DNA from: Gammaproteobacteria bacterium
GTDB lineage: Bacteria > Pseudomonadota > Gammaproteobacteria > Magnimaribacterales > Magnimaribacteraceae
Assembly (NCBI GenBank): GCA_002730855.1
Contig: PCBA01000046.1
Location: forward strand, 1-62,784
Reading direction: 5' to 3'
Length of the DNA stretch: 62,784 nt
The notes under the pieces were generated by a model. It worked only from the letters and a program-made list of their open reading frames with translations. It had not been told where the DNA came from and ran no database searches. The translations under genes and the position numbers were made by a program. Below, in pieces: positions 34,223-42,679 of this stretch (within the stretch, counting starts at the first letter, position 1; the number at the start of each line of letters is the position of its first letter).

Positions 34223-35353
34223 TTATAAGCCTAAAACCAGTTTTGCCATTATATTTCTCTGAACTTCATTTGATCCAGCGTAAATACTTGCCTTTCTATA
34301 ATTAAAATACCTTGGAGCTGAGGTGTTAGCAAATCTGCTTCCTATAGGGGGTTCGTTGACACCAATTTCAGGGCCAGGATTATTAAAAGGGAGAGAGTAA
34401 TAGCCTACAATCTCTACAGCAAGCTCCGTTATAGCCTGACCAATTTCTGTTCCTCTTGTTTTCAGTAAAGAAGATTCAGGTCCAACGTTTTGTCCTGCAG
34501 TAAGACTCCCTAAAATCCTTAGCTCAGTGGCTTCCATAGCATTTATTTGAACTTCAATCTTGGCTACAGCTTCCTTAAATTCAGGCTCATCAGCAAGGCT
34601 GTTGCCATTAGAATCTTCCGTTTTTGCTTGTTTTATTATTTTTTGTAATTGAGAGTAAAGTTCGGAGGAATATCCATTTCCTCTTTCAAATTCAAGCAAG
34701 TATTTTGCATAAGTCCAACCCTTTCCTTCTTCCCCTATTAGATTCTCTTTAGGTACTTTTACATCTTCGAAGAAAACCGTATTAACTTCATGGTGTCCAA
34801 TGGGTGTGTTATCTAATGTGTTTATGGGTTGAACCTCTATGCCTTCAGAGTGCATATCTATTAAAAGAAAAGAAATTCCTTTTTGGCGTATATCTTCAAT
34901 ACTGGTCCTTACCAAGCAAAAAATCATATCTGCATGTTGAGCACAAGTAGTCCAAGTTTTAGCGCCATTTACCAAATAATGATCTCCTTTGTCTTCGGCT
35001 TTGGTCTTAAGAGAGGCTAAGTCAGAACCTGAACCAGGTTCCGAGTAACCCTGGCACCACCAAGTTTCAGAAGATAAAATATCCGGTAAATATTTTTTCT
35101 TTTGTTCGTCAGATCCAAAAGCCATTATTACTGGGGCTACCATTGAAACACCAAAAGCTAAGAAACCTGGAGCACTTGCCGCAGCCATTTCTTTACTATA
35201 AATATATTTTTGAGAGGCAGTAAAAGCTGCCCCACCATATTCAGAAGGCCAATTAATCCCAGCCCAGCCTTTAGCGTATAAAGATTTTTGCCATTGAACT
35301 TGCTCTTCTTTTGTTAAATGACCATTAGGCGCACTTATATACCTTTGTCGCAT
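34223..35353 (-). CDS. Acyl-CoA dehydrogenase (5' end interrupted; body intact from internal ATG)
   Basis: The body is a 376-residue flavin-dependent acyl-CoA dehydrogenase: WPSEYGGAAFTASQKYI, the FAD-side motif WCQGYSEPGSGSDLASLKTK, GAKTWTTCAQHADMIF and the C-terminal RKASIYAGSNEVQRNIMAKL. The true gene start is almost certainly the ATG at 35434, with an excellent ribosome site, but codon 19 of that frame is TGA (35380-35378). Translation could restart at ATG 35353, which has no ribosome site, yielding an enzyme lacking the first helix. The rest has no other lesion. Substrate range is unknown; an enzyme of beta-oxidation or branched-acyl oxidation is likely. Confidence 0.85.
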   Translation of the reverse strand: MRQRYISAPNGHLTKEEQVQWQKSLYAKGWAGINWPSEYGGAAFTASQKYIYSKEMAAASAPGFLAFGVSMVAPVIMAFGSDEQKKKYLPDILSSETWWCQGYSEPGSGSDLASLKTKAEDKGDHYLVNGAKTWTTCAQHADMIFCLVRTSIEDIRQKGISFLLIDMHSEGIEVQPINTLDNTPIGHHEVNTVFFEDVKVPKENLIGEEGKGWTYAKYLLEFERGNGYSSELYSQLQKIIKQAKTEDSNGNSLADEPEFKEAVAKIEVQINAMEATELRILGSLTAGQNVGPESSLLKTRGTEIGQAITELAVEIVGYYSLPFNNPGPEIGVNEPPIGSRFANTSAPRYFNYRKASIYAGSNEVQRNIMAKLVLGL

Positions 35354-35377
35354 GTCTTCTGGATAGTTTTCTTCTAT

Positions 35378-35446
35378 TCAATTCTTAACTTCTTTTTGAA
35401 AATCGAGCTCTTCTTGTGTAAATTGTAAATTCATAAATACCTCCCG
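35378..35446 (-). pseudogene. Original 5' end of the acyl-CoA dehydrogenase with ribosome site and in-frame TGA
   Basis: On the minus strand CGGGAGG (35446-35440) lies five bases before ATG 35434. The frame reads MNLQFTQEELDFQKEVKN, then TGA, then IEENYPED into the intact enzyme. Relatives commonly have Trp at this place in a VRxWLExNLP-like helix, so TGG to TGA by one base change is the simplest account. It is either a nonsense mutation, a population variant or a base-calling error. Confidence 0.8.
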
Positions 35447-35489
35447 ATAATTATAATTCAAATTTTAACTAACTATAAACTATTAACCA

Positions 35490-35987
35490 TTGTACAAAAT
35501 TAGCAAATCCTTAGACGCATTTTCAGAAATAACCGGCAAGATCTGTTCATGGTTTGTGGCCATTATGGTCTTAGTAACTTGTGTGGTTGTTTTAATGCGT
35601 TACGGCTTAGACATGGGTTCAGTTTTGCTACAAGACGTTGTTCTCTATCTACACGGAGGATTGTTTCTTCTTGGCTCGGCATTTGCATTGAAAAGAGGAT
35701 CACACGTAAGAGTAGATGTTTTTTATAGAAGTTTTTCTAACCTTAAGAAAGCGTGGGTTGATTTACTTGGAAATATTATATTTTTACAGCCTGTGTGCTG
35801 GATAATTCTTTTCTATTCTTGGGGTTATGTGGAGTTCTCTTGGAGAATAATGGAAGTTTCTCCTGAACCTGACGGCCTACCTTTCGTTTATTTACAAAAA
35901 TCTTTACTCGTTGCTTTAGCTGTTTTGCTTGGATTACAGAGCTTATCTGAAATTATTAAATCATTAATAACAATAAAACATGGTTGA
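35490..35987 (+). CDS. dctQ: TRAP transporter small permease (DctQ)
   Basis: A 165-residue four-helix membrane protein with the DctQ features MVLVTCVVVLMRYGLDMG, the ALKRGSHVRVDVFY motif and a final VALAVLLGLQSLSEI. It is the small membrane subunit of a tripartite TRAP importer. The start is a TTG at 35490, about 33 bases after a TATAAT (35452-35457). It overlaps dctM by eight bases. Confidence 0.92.
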   Translation: MYKISKSLDAFSEITGKICSWFVAIMVLVTCVVVLMRYGLDMGSVLLQDVVLYLHGGLFLLGSAFALKRGSHVRVDVFYRSFSNLKKAWVDLLGNIIFLQPVCWIILFYSWGYVEFSWRIMEVSPEPDGLPFVYLQKSLLVALAVLLGLQSLSEIIKSLITIKHG

Positions 35988-37350
35988 GTTAATACCTTTA
36001 TTAATGTTTGGCGTTATTTGCTTGGTTTTACTTGCAGGCTTTCCAGTTGCTTTCTCACTTGCTGGAACTGCTCTTATTTTTGCAGCACTTGGAATTGTTA
36101 CTAACACTTTTGAAAGTGCCTTTCTTGGAGCAATACCAAATCGGCTATATGGAGATATGACCAATATGACTTTGGTTGCTGTGCCACTGTTTGTTTTTAT
36201 GGGTGTATTGTTAGAAAAATCTAACCTTGCCCAAGATCTTCTTAGTAACATGGCTGAAATAATCGGTGGCTTCAGGGGAAGTCTCGCTATTTCAGTAATA
36301 TTTGTGGGAGCACTAATCGCTGCAAGCACGGGAATAGTAGGTGCAACTGTTATTGCCATGGGCCTAATTTCTTTGCCTATCATGCTTTCTAAAAACTATG
36401 ATCAGAGCCTTGCCGCAGGAACCATTTGCGCAACCGGTACATTAGGACAAATAATTCCTCCTTCTATTGCCTTAGTGATATTAGGAGATGTTTTGTCTGC
36501 CTCTTACCAACAGTCTCAGCTAAGCATAGGTAATTTTTCTGCAAGGACCGTTTCAGTTGGAGATCTGTTTATGGGTGCCATTGTTCCTGGCTTAATACTT
36601 GTTTTTTGCTATGCAGCATATGTTGCTATCAGAGCCTACATATCTCCTGAGATGGCACCCGCACAAGAAGTCAAAGTCGTAAAAAATAGATGGAAGATAC
36701 TTATAACCTCATTATTGCCCCCCTTTGTCTTAATAACTTCTGTTTTAGGCTCGATACTTTTAGGCATTGCCACCCCAACAGAAGCAGCGGGGGTGGGTGC
36801 TTTTGGTGGACTCCTTTTAGCTTTAAGTAAAAGCAGCCTTACCTGGAAGAATTTAAAAGACTCGGTAGAAACAACAACAGAAATAACAGCAATGGTGTTT
36901 ATGATTCTTTTGGGGTCGTCTATTTTCTCCTTAGTCTTTAGAGGGTTTGGTGGCGATGATTTAATTACAAGTATATTTACTCAATTACCTGGAGGTGCTT
37001 TTGGCGCAGTTTTAGTGGTCATGGTTATTATCTTCCTCTTAGGTTTTATATTAGATTTTATACAAATAACTTTAGTCGTTGTCCCGATAGTAGGACCGGC
37101 ATTGCTAATGTTAGGAATTGACCCTATATGGTTAGGAATTATGATTGCAATCAATCTTCAAACTTCCTTCCTAACTCCACCTTTTGGCTTTGCACTATTC
37201 TATCTTAGAGGGGTCGCCCCAGATAATCTGACAACACAGGCTATCTATAGAGGGGTGATACCTTTTATCCTCATACAGATAACCCTACTAATAGTGTTAG
37301 CGATATTCCCAGAACTTGTGACTGCACTTCCTAATGCAGTTTACGGATGA
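35980..37350 (+). CDS. dctM: TRAP transporter large permease (DctM)
   Basis: The 456-residue sodium-driven transport subunit, with about 12 helices. Family stretches include GFPVAFSLAGTALIFA, GASTGIVGATVIAMGL-like AASTGIVGATVIAMGLISLP, ATGTLGQIIPPSIALVILGD and ATPTEAAGVGAFGG. With dctQ and the substrate-binding dctP at 38.9 kb it should form one system, probably for 2-oxo acids or lactate-like acids, judging from the binding protein. Its stop directly abuts the stop of the convergent lipA. Confidence 0.94.
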   Translation: MVELIPLLMFGVICLVLLAGFPVAFSLAGTALIFAALGIVTNTFESAFLGAIPNRLYGDMTNMTLVAVPLFVFMGVLLEKSNLAQDLLSNMAEIIGGFRGSLAISVIFVGALIAASTGIVGATVIAMGLISLPIMLSKNYDQSLAAGTICATGTLGQIIPPSIALVILGDVLSASYQQSQLSIGNFSARTVSVGDLFMGAIVPGLILVFCYAAYVAIRAYISPEMAPAQEVKVVKNRWKILITSLLPPFVLITSVLGSILLGIATPTEAAGVGAFGGLLLALSKSSLTWKNLKDSVETTTEITAMVFMILLGSSIFSLVFRGFGGDDLITSIFTQLPGGAFGAVLVVMVIIFLLGFILDFIQITLVVVPIVGPALLMLGIDPIWLGIMIAINLQTSFLTPPFGFALFYLRGVAPDNLTTQAIYRGVIPFILIQITLLIVLAIFPELVTALPNAVYG

Positions 37351-38307
37351 CTATTTTATTAAGTCTATAGTCTTGTCAGCCCGGTAAGACGACCGAACCA
37401 TTGGGCCAGAGGTTACTTCTAAGAAACCTAAGTTAATAGCTTTTTCTTTTAAAAAGATAAATTCTTCCGGAGAATACCATTTCTCAACAGGTAAATGATT
37501 AAGGGTGGGCCTTAGGTACTGTCCTAAAGTAAGAATATCCACATCTTGAGCCCTAATATCTTTCATTGTTTTATAAATTTCTTCATGGGTTTCTCCCAAG
37601 CCCAACATCAAGCTAGTTTTAGTTAGAACTGAAGGCTTGTGATGTTTTGCATACCTCAAAACCTCTAACGTTTGCTCGTACCCTGCCCTTGGGTCTCTTA
37701 CCTTTTCGGTTAACCTACTTACAGTCTCTACGTTTTGAGCAAAAACTTTTAAGCCTGAATTCACTAAAGTTTCAATAGATTCGTTTTGCCCTAGAAAATC
37801 GGGCACCAACGCCTCTACCGTCACCCTTGGAGTCTTTTCTTTTATGGCCCTTATGGTTTCAGCGTAATGATTTGCCCCTCCATCACTTAAATCATCTCGA
37901 TTAACAGACGTTAGAACCGCATATTTAATGCCCATAAGGCCTATAGATACTGCTACTTTTTCAGGCTCACTTTTATCAAGCTTGCCTTTTGGGTTGCCTG
38001 TATTTACGGCACAAAATTTACAAGCTCTAGTGCAAACAGAACCCAAAAGCATGAAGGTGGCAGTGCCGTGATTCCAACATTCATGGATATTAGGACACAT
38101 TGCCTCTTCGCAGACAGTATTTAATTTTTTCCGATGGACAATTGTCTTTAATTCTCTGTATTTTGATGATGCCTTTGGATTGACCCTCAACCAAACCGGT
38201 TTTCTTTCAATAGGGATTAAACTATTCTTATTTGACTTAATACCATTTTTTATTGCTACTATTCCATCCTCTGTAATAATTTTTGTAGGGATTAAATTGC
38301 TCTTCAT
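37351..38307 (-). CDS. lipA: Lipoyl synthase
   Basis: Radical-SAM enzyme (318 residues) that inserts two sulfurs into protein-bound octanoyl groups. The auxiliary-cluster cysteines lie in CEEAMCPNIHECW and the radical-SAM cluster in CTRACKFCAV; the C-terminal SGPMVRSSYRAD with its cluster-ligand Ser is intact. Targets include GcvH (4.9 kb) and 2-oxoacid dehydrogenases. It overlaps lipB by four bases and abuts dctM. Confidence 0.96.
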   Translation of the reverse strand: MKSNLIPTKIITEDGIVAIKNGIKSNKNSLIPIERKPVWLRVNPKASSKYRELKTIVHRKKLNTVCEEAMCPNIHECWNHGTATFMLLGSVCTRACKFCAVNTGNPKGKLDKSEPEKVAVSIGLMGIKYAVLTSVNRDDLSDGGANHYAETIRAIKEKTPRVTVEALVPDFLGQNESIETLVNSGLKVFAQNVETVSRLTEKVRDPRAGYEQTLEVLRYAKHHKPSVLTKTSLMLGLGETHEEIYKTMKDIRAQDVDILTLGQYLRPTLNHLPVEKWYSPEEFIFLKEKAINLGFLEVTSGPMVRSSYRADKTIDLIK

Positions 38308-38918
38308 GCTGCTTTAAAATTATTATCTAGGAGCAGGCTCTTTACATCCTCTTTAACCTGCAGAAAGGACACTTTTGTTAAGTCATTTATTTGAGTTACT
38401 TCTAAGTTGTTAAAACCACAAGTATTTATGTCATCAAAAGGGCTTAAATTCATATCTATGTTTAAGCTAACACCGTGATAGCAGAATCCATGTTTTATTT
38501 TTAATCCAATAGATGCGATCTTTCGGTCGCCTACATATATTCCGGGTGCCCCTTTTTTCCTTTTAGCCTCTATATCGTATTTGTAAAGTAAGCTTATAAA
38601 AATTTCTTCTAAATAAAAAATCAGTTTTTTTGGGCCCCATCCCAATCTTTTAATATTAATTAAAAAGTAAACCACCAACTGTCCAGGGCCATGATAAGTA
38701 ACTTGCCCTCCTCTATCTGACCTAACTATGGGTATCTCATCTCTAGCTAGTACGTTTAATTCTGAGCCAGCATAACCCAAGGTGTATACAGGTGGGTGTT
38801 GAACAAACCAAACTTCATCTAGGGCTTGCTGAGGTCTATTATCAATAGCTTCAACCATAGACCTCCAAACTTCTTCATAGTCTAAAACGCCTAGATCTTT
38901 TATCTTAAGATCAATCAA
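38304..38918 (-). CDS. lipB: Octanoyl-[ACP]:protein N-octanoyltransferase
   Basis: Transfers octanoyl from acyl carrier protein to lipoyl domains. The 204-residue protein has VWFVQHPPVYTLGYAG, RGGQVTYHGPGQLVVYFL, the catalytic lysine in KIASIGLKIKHG and the catalytic cysteine in NTCGFNNLEVTQ. Start overlaps the end of the upstream dctP (ATGA-type), so lipoylation genes are co-transcribed with a transporter subunit. Confidence 0.95.
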   Translation of the reverse strand: MIDLKIKDLGVLDYEEVWRSMVEAIDNRPQQALDEVWFVQHPPVYTLGYAGSELNVLARDEIPIVRSDRGGQVTYHGPGQLVVYFLINIKRLGWGPKKLIFYLEEIFISLLYKYDIEAKRKKGAPGIYVGDRKIASIGLKIKHGFCYHGVSLNIDMNLSPFDDINTCGFNNLEVTQINDLTKVSFLQVKEDVKSLLLDNNFKAA

Positions 38919-40012
38919 TCTAATTCTCTTGTATCTATGTAAGCTTTTTCAGAAATACGATGGTAATTGACAACTTGTTCCTTGAACTCAGTATAAGATT
39001 TATAAACTTTCTGAGCCATTTCATCGTCAGCTATAAAGTCTTCCATCACTTCATCCGTAATTCTCTTTAATTCAACAAGAACTTTATCTGGTATTTTTTT
39101 TAATTGTATATTGTGTTTTTCAATTAGTTCATTTAGTGCCTTATTATTCCTAGCAGTGTATTCATCTAACATCTCTTGATTTGAAGCTCTCGCTGCGTAT
39201 TTAATAACTGCTTGTAAATCTTCAGGCAATGAGTCATAGGCTTCTTTGTTAATGATAATTTCAAGAGTAGAGCCTGGTTCATGCCATCCAGGATAATAGT
39301 AGTAATCAGCTACCTGATGAAAACCAAATGTAAGGTCATTATAAGGACCTACCCATTCTGCGGCATCAACAACTCCCTGTTGCAAAGATAAAAATATTTC
39401 ATTCCCAGGCAAGGTAACTGTCTCGGCCCCTGCTCTTGTAAATATCTCTCCTGCCAATCCGGGTATCCTCATTTTCAAGCCTTTTAAATCATCTAAAGAG
39501 TTAATTTCTTTTTTAAACCATCCAGCCATTTGGACACCTGTGTTCCCTCCAGCTAAAGGAATCAGATTAAATGGCTCATAAGCCTCTTGCCAAAGCTCAA
39601 GGCCACCCCCGTAATGAAGCCATCCATTCATTTCTTGTGCTGTTAGCCCGAAAGGTACTGCTGTGAAAAACTGGGAAGATTTGATCTTTCCAGTCCAATA
39701 ATAGGAAGCTCCATGACCTAATTGAACATTCCCTTGAGAAACTGCATCAAAAACCCCCATAGCAGGGACAAACTCTCCTGCACCATAAACTTTGATCTTC
39801 ATTCGGCCACAAGTCATCTCATTAACATACTTAGAAAAATTCTCAGGTGCCAAACCTAAACCAGGAAAATTCTTAGGCCAAGTTGTAACCATAGTCCATT
39901 TATAAGTACTGGTTCCGTTAGAAAAACAAGACCCCTCTTCAATGGAAGCCTGTTCGTTTGAACAAGAAATTAATGTTACAGAAACGAAAACAGTTAGAAA
40001 CAATTTTTTCAT
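38915..40012 (-). CDS. dctP: TRAP transporter substrate-binding lipoprotein (DctP, TakP-like)
   Basis: A 365-residue periplasmic binding protein with a lipobox (LISC, Cys17) instead of a free signal peptide. The mature part has TTWPKNFPGLGLAPENF, AMGVFDAVSQGNVQLGHGAS, the substrate-arginine region GLKMRIPGLAGEIFTRAG and AAEWVGPYNDLTFGFHQVA. These resemble TakP-type 2-oxo acid and lactate binders. Although the permease genes dctQM lie 1.6 kb away on the other strand, no other TRAP genes are near, so the three probably form one transporter. It heads the dctP-lipB-lipA operon. Confidence 0.9.
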   Translation of the reverse strand: MKKLFLTVFVSVTLISCSNEQASIEEGSCFSNGTSTYKWTMVTTWPKNFPGLGLAPENFSKYVNEMTCGRMKIKVYGAGEFVPAMGVFDAVSQGNVQLGHGASYYWTGKIKSSQFFTAVPFGLTAQEMNGWLHYGGGLELWQEAYEPFNLIPLAGGNTGVQMAGWFKKEINSLDDLKGLKMRIPGLAGEIFTRAGAETVTLPGNEIFLSLQQGVVDAAEWVGPYNDLTFGFHQVADYYYYPGWHEPGSTLEIIINKEAYDSLPEDLQAVIKYAARASNQEMLDEYTARNNKALNELIEKHNIQLKKIPDKVLVELKRITDEVMEDFIADDEMAQKVYKSYTEFKEQVVNYHRISEKAYIDTRELD

Positions 40013-40023
40013 ATCTTTCCTTA

Positions 40024-42189
40024 TTATATGTTCTGCAGTTTAGCGTAAGAAACCATTAACCACTTAGTTTTACTTGAATCAAAATTCACTTCTACTCTGG
40101 CATTTGATCCTTGGCCTTCATAGTTCAAAATGACACCTTCTCCAAAAACTTCATGGAAGACCCTTTGCCCAAGCTTAAACTCTGTGTCCGGGACCTCTCC
40201 TTTGGAAACCTTGCCACTTAAGGTATTGCGTCTGGGAATACTACCGCCCGTCCTTACCTCTAAAGTTAGCTCCTCTGGTATTTCTCTCAAAAACCTTGAG
40301 GGAGGATTAAAAGTTTCTGTGCCGTGGAGATTTCTCATTTCAGCGTGAACTATAAAAAGCCTTTCCATTGACCTTGTCATGCCAACATAACAAAGTCTTC
40401 TCTCTTCTTGAAGTTGATCAGCTTCCTCTATAGACAACTTATGAGGAAAAAGACCTTCTTCAAAACCCGTTATAAAAACAAGTGGAAATTCTAGCCCTTT
40501 AGCAGAGTGAAGGGTCATAAGCTGAATGGCAGATTCATGATCCGATGCTTGCGTCTCACCTGCGTCTAAGGCGGCATGATCAATAAACAATTTTAAAGGG
40601 ATCTCTTCTGCATCATCTAAAGGTTCGGGTTCAAAATCTGAAGCAGCCGTGACTAACTCTGCTAAGTTTTCTACCCTAGTTCTTCCTTTTTCACCCGCTT
40701 CTTTTTTATGATACTCAATCAATCCGCTCCTTTGGATAACGTGATCGACAAGATCCCTTAAAGGGAGATCCTTGGTTTCTATCTCTAAATCCTCGAAATC
40801 TGACAGAAAGCCCTCAACCGATTGACTGGCACGAGGAGTTAGGCCATCTGTTTCCAATAAATCTTGACAGGCCTTCCAGAGAGATGTCTCTATCTTCTGA
40901 GCTCTTGACCTTATAATATCTAAGGTCTTAGCCCCTATCCCCCTGGGAGGTATATTAATTACCCTTTCAAAAGCAGCATCGTCTTCTCTTCCAAATACAA
41001 GCCTAAGATAGCTCATCGCATTTTTTATCTCCGCCCTTTCATAAAATCTTAAACCACCATAAATTCTATAAGACAGACCTTCCCTTAGAATTGCTTCTTC
41101 CAGTGCTCTAGATTGTGCATTTGATCTGTAAAGAATAGCAACTTCATTTAAATCTCTTCCTTGTTCCATCCAGTTCTGGATACTCCCTACAACGTATCTT
41201 GCCTCATCATCTTCGTTGTAGGCCGAATAAATTGATATAGGCTCCCCTTCCTTCTGTTCGGTCCATAACTCCTTACCCATCCTTCCTTGATTATTTTCTA
41301 TGACGGCATTTGCTGCGCCTAAAATGATAGAGGTGGACCTGTAATTCTGTTCTAGTCTTATTATTTCTGTGTTTTTGTAATCCTTAGTAAAACGATTTAT
41401 ATTTTCACTCTTTGCTCCTCTCCAGCCGTAAATAGACTGGTCATCATCGCCTACGGACATAATATGGCCTTCACCTTCGCATAATAGTTTTAAAAATTGA
41501 TATTGAACTTCGTTGGTATCCTGAAACTCATCAACCAGTATGTGCCTAAATCTCTTTTTATAATGATCCAAAACATTTTCATTGGTCTTTAAAAGTAGAT
41601 AGGTTCTTAAAAGTAACTCGCCAAAATCTACTAAACTTTCTCTCTCGCACAACTCCTCGTAAGCCGCATAAACCTCATTCACTTTTTCAGCAAAATAATC
41701 ATCTGCTGTTTCAACGTCTTTTGACCTTCTGCACTCATCCTTTTGTTTGTTAATGAACCATTGAATTTGTCTTGGAGGCCATTTAGTGTCATCTAAACCT
41801 AGAGACTTACTCACCCTTTTAATGACTCTGTATTGGTCTTCAGAATCCAAAATAGCAAATTCTCTTCTTAAACCGGCCTCTTCCCAATGAGCTCTAAGGA
41901 GCCTATGAGATATGCCGTGGAATGTTCCACACCAAAAATTGCCCATCTCTTGCTCTACTATCCCTTCTATACGCCCTCGCATCTCACGTGCAGCTTTATT
42001 AGTAAAAGTTACGGTTAAAATTGAATGGGGATTGATGCCACCTGCCTTTATAAGCCAAGCTACTCTGTGAGCGATTACTCTTGTTTTACCTGAACCTGCT
42101 CCCGCTAAAACCAATAAATTGTTAGAATCTGAAGTTACAGCTTGTCTTTGAGGTTCATTTAAAGATTCAAATATTTCAGATACGTCCAC
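40024..42189 (-). CDS. uvrD: DNA helicase II UvrD
   Basis: A superfamily 1 3'-5' helicase of 721 residues (E. coli 720) for mismatch and nucleotide-excision repair. Motifs are Walker A GAGSGKTRVI (Lys35), VDEFQDTNEVQ, DDQSIYGWRGA, LEQNYRST, TLHSAKGLEFPLVF and a C-terminal segment ending LGQRVFHEVFGEGVILNYEG. That last region is the UvrD tail and favours UvrD over Rep. Start is GTG. No LexA-type box was seen upstream. Confidence 0.95.
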   Translation of the reverse strand: MDVSEIFESLNEPQRQAVTSDSNNLLVLAGAGSGKTRVIAHRVAWLIKAGGINPHSILTVTFTNKAAREMRGRIEGIVEQEMGNFWCGTFHGISHRLLRAHWEEAGLRREFAILDSEDQYRVIKRVSKSLGLDDTKWPPRQIQWFINKQKDECRRSKDVETADDYFAEKVNEVYAAYEELCERESLVDFGELLLRTYLLLKTNENVLDHYKKRFRHILVDEFQDTNEVQYQFLKLLCEGEGHIMSVGDDDQSIYGWRGAKSENINRFTKDYKNTEIIRLEQNYRSTSIILGAANAVIENNQGRMGKELWTEQKEGEPISIYSAYNEDDEARYVVGSIQNWMEQGRDLNEVAILYRSNAQSRALEEAILREGLSYRIYGGLRFYERAEIKNAMSYLRLVFGREDDAAFERVINIPPRGIGAKTLDIIRSRAQKIETSLWKACQDLLETDGLTPRASQSVEGFLSDFEDLEIETKDLPLRDLVDHVIQRSGLIEYHKKEAGEKGRTRVENLAELVTAASDFEPEPLDDAEEIPLKLFIDHAALDAGETQASDHESAIQLMTLHSAKGLEFPLVFITGFEEGLFPHKLSIEEADQLQEERRLCYVGMTRSMERLFIVHAEMRNLHGTETFNPPSRFLREIPEELTLEVRTGGSIPRRNTLSGKVSKGEVPDTEFKLGQRVFHEVFGEGVILNYEGQGSNARVEVNFDSSKTKWLMVSYAKLQNI

Positions 42190-42224
42190 TAGGCTATTTT
42201 AACTAAGAATGATGGGTAAATCCT

Positions 42225-42253
42225 TTTTCATTTTTTAATAGTTTAGGTATGAT
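42225..42253 (+). promoter_or_regulatory. Predicted promoter six bases before the MazG-like gene
   Basis: TTTTCA (42225-42230), a 17-base spacer and TATGAT (42248-42253) form a fair sigma-70 promoter. The start codon at 42260 is six bases after the -10, so the transcript would be leaderless. Confidence 0.45.
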
Positions 42254-42259
42254 GAAAGG

Positions 42260-42673
42260 ATGAAAGAAGCAACTGAATTTTTTAAAATTTACTGTGATTT
42301 TGTAACTAAAGTTACTAGCGATCCTAGCCTAAAAATAGAGAAACTTAAGGAGTCTTTGGACAATATTCAAGAAAACTCTGATATAGATATACCAAGACTT
42401 CTAACAGGAGCTCTGGGCCTAGGTAGTGAAGCTGGGGAGTTTGTTGAAATTGTTAAAAAGATGGTGCTTCAGGGCAAGCCTGCTGATGAAGATAATATTT
42501 TTCACATGAAAAGGGAACTTGGAGACATTATGTGGTATTGGGTTACAGCCTGCATGTCTTTAGGATTAGATCCTGTTGAAGTAATAACTGAAAATCAAAA
42601 GAAGCTAGAAGCGAGATACGGTAAGCAATTCACTATAGATCAAAGCGAAATTCGTGCAAAAGGAGATCTTTAA
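42260..42673 (+). CDS. MazG-like nucleotide pyrophosphohydrolase
   Basis: A 137-residue all-alpha NTP pyrophosphatase. The metal-binding acids lie in GLGSEAGEFVEIVKK and ELGDIMWYWVTA, the EExxE...ExxD pattern of the MazG superfamily. It is about half the size of full MazG, so it belongs to the single-domain group. Probable role is removal of non-canonical or damaged dNTPs. The stop lies six bases from the convergent membrane-protein gene. Confidence 0.85.
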   Translation: MKEATEFFKIYCDFVTKVTSDPSLKIEKLKESLDNIQENSDIDIPRLLTGALGLGSEAGEFVEIVKKMVLQGKPADEDNIFHMKRELGDIMWYWVTACMSLGLDPVEVITENQKKLEARYGKQFTIDQSEIRAKGDL

Positions 42674-42679
42674 CCTCTC

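Noticed and set aside
35378..35380. TGA read as tryptophan (alternative genetic code)
   Set aside because: TGA terminates several intact genes here, including gcvT and metW, and Trp is encoded by TGG throughout.
42190..42259. LexA (SOS) box upstream of uvrD
   Set aside because: No CTG-N10-CAG palindrome is present between uvrD and the MazG-like gene.
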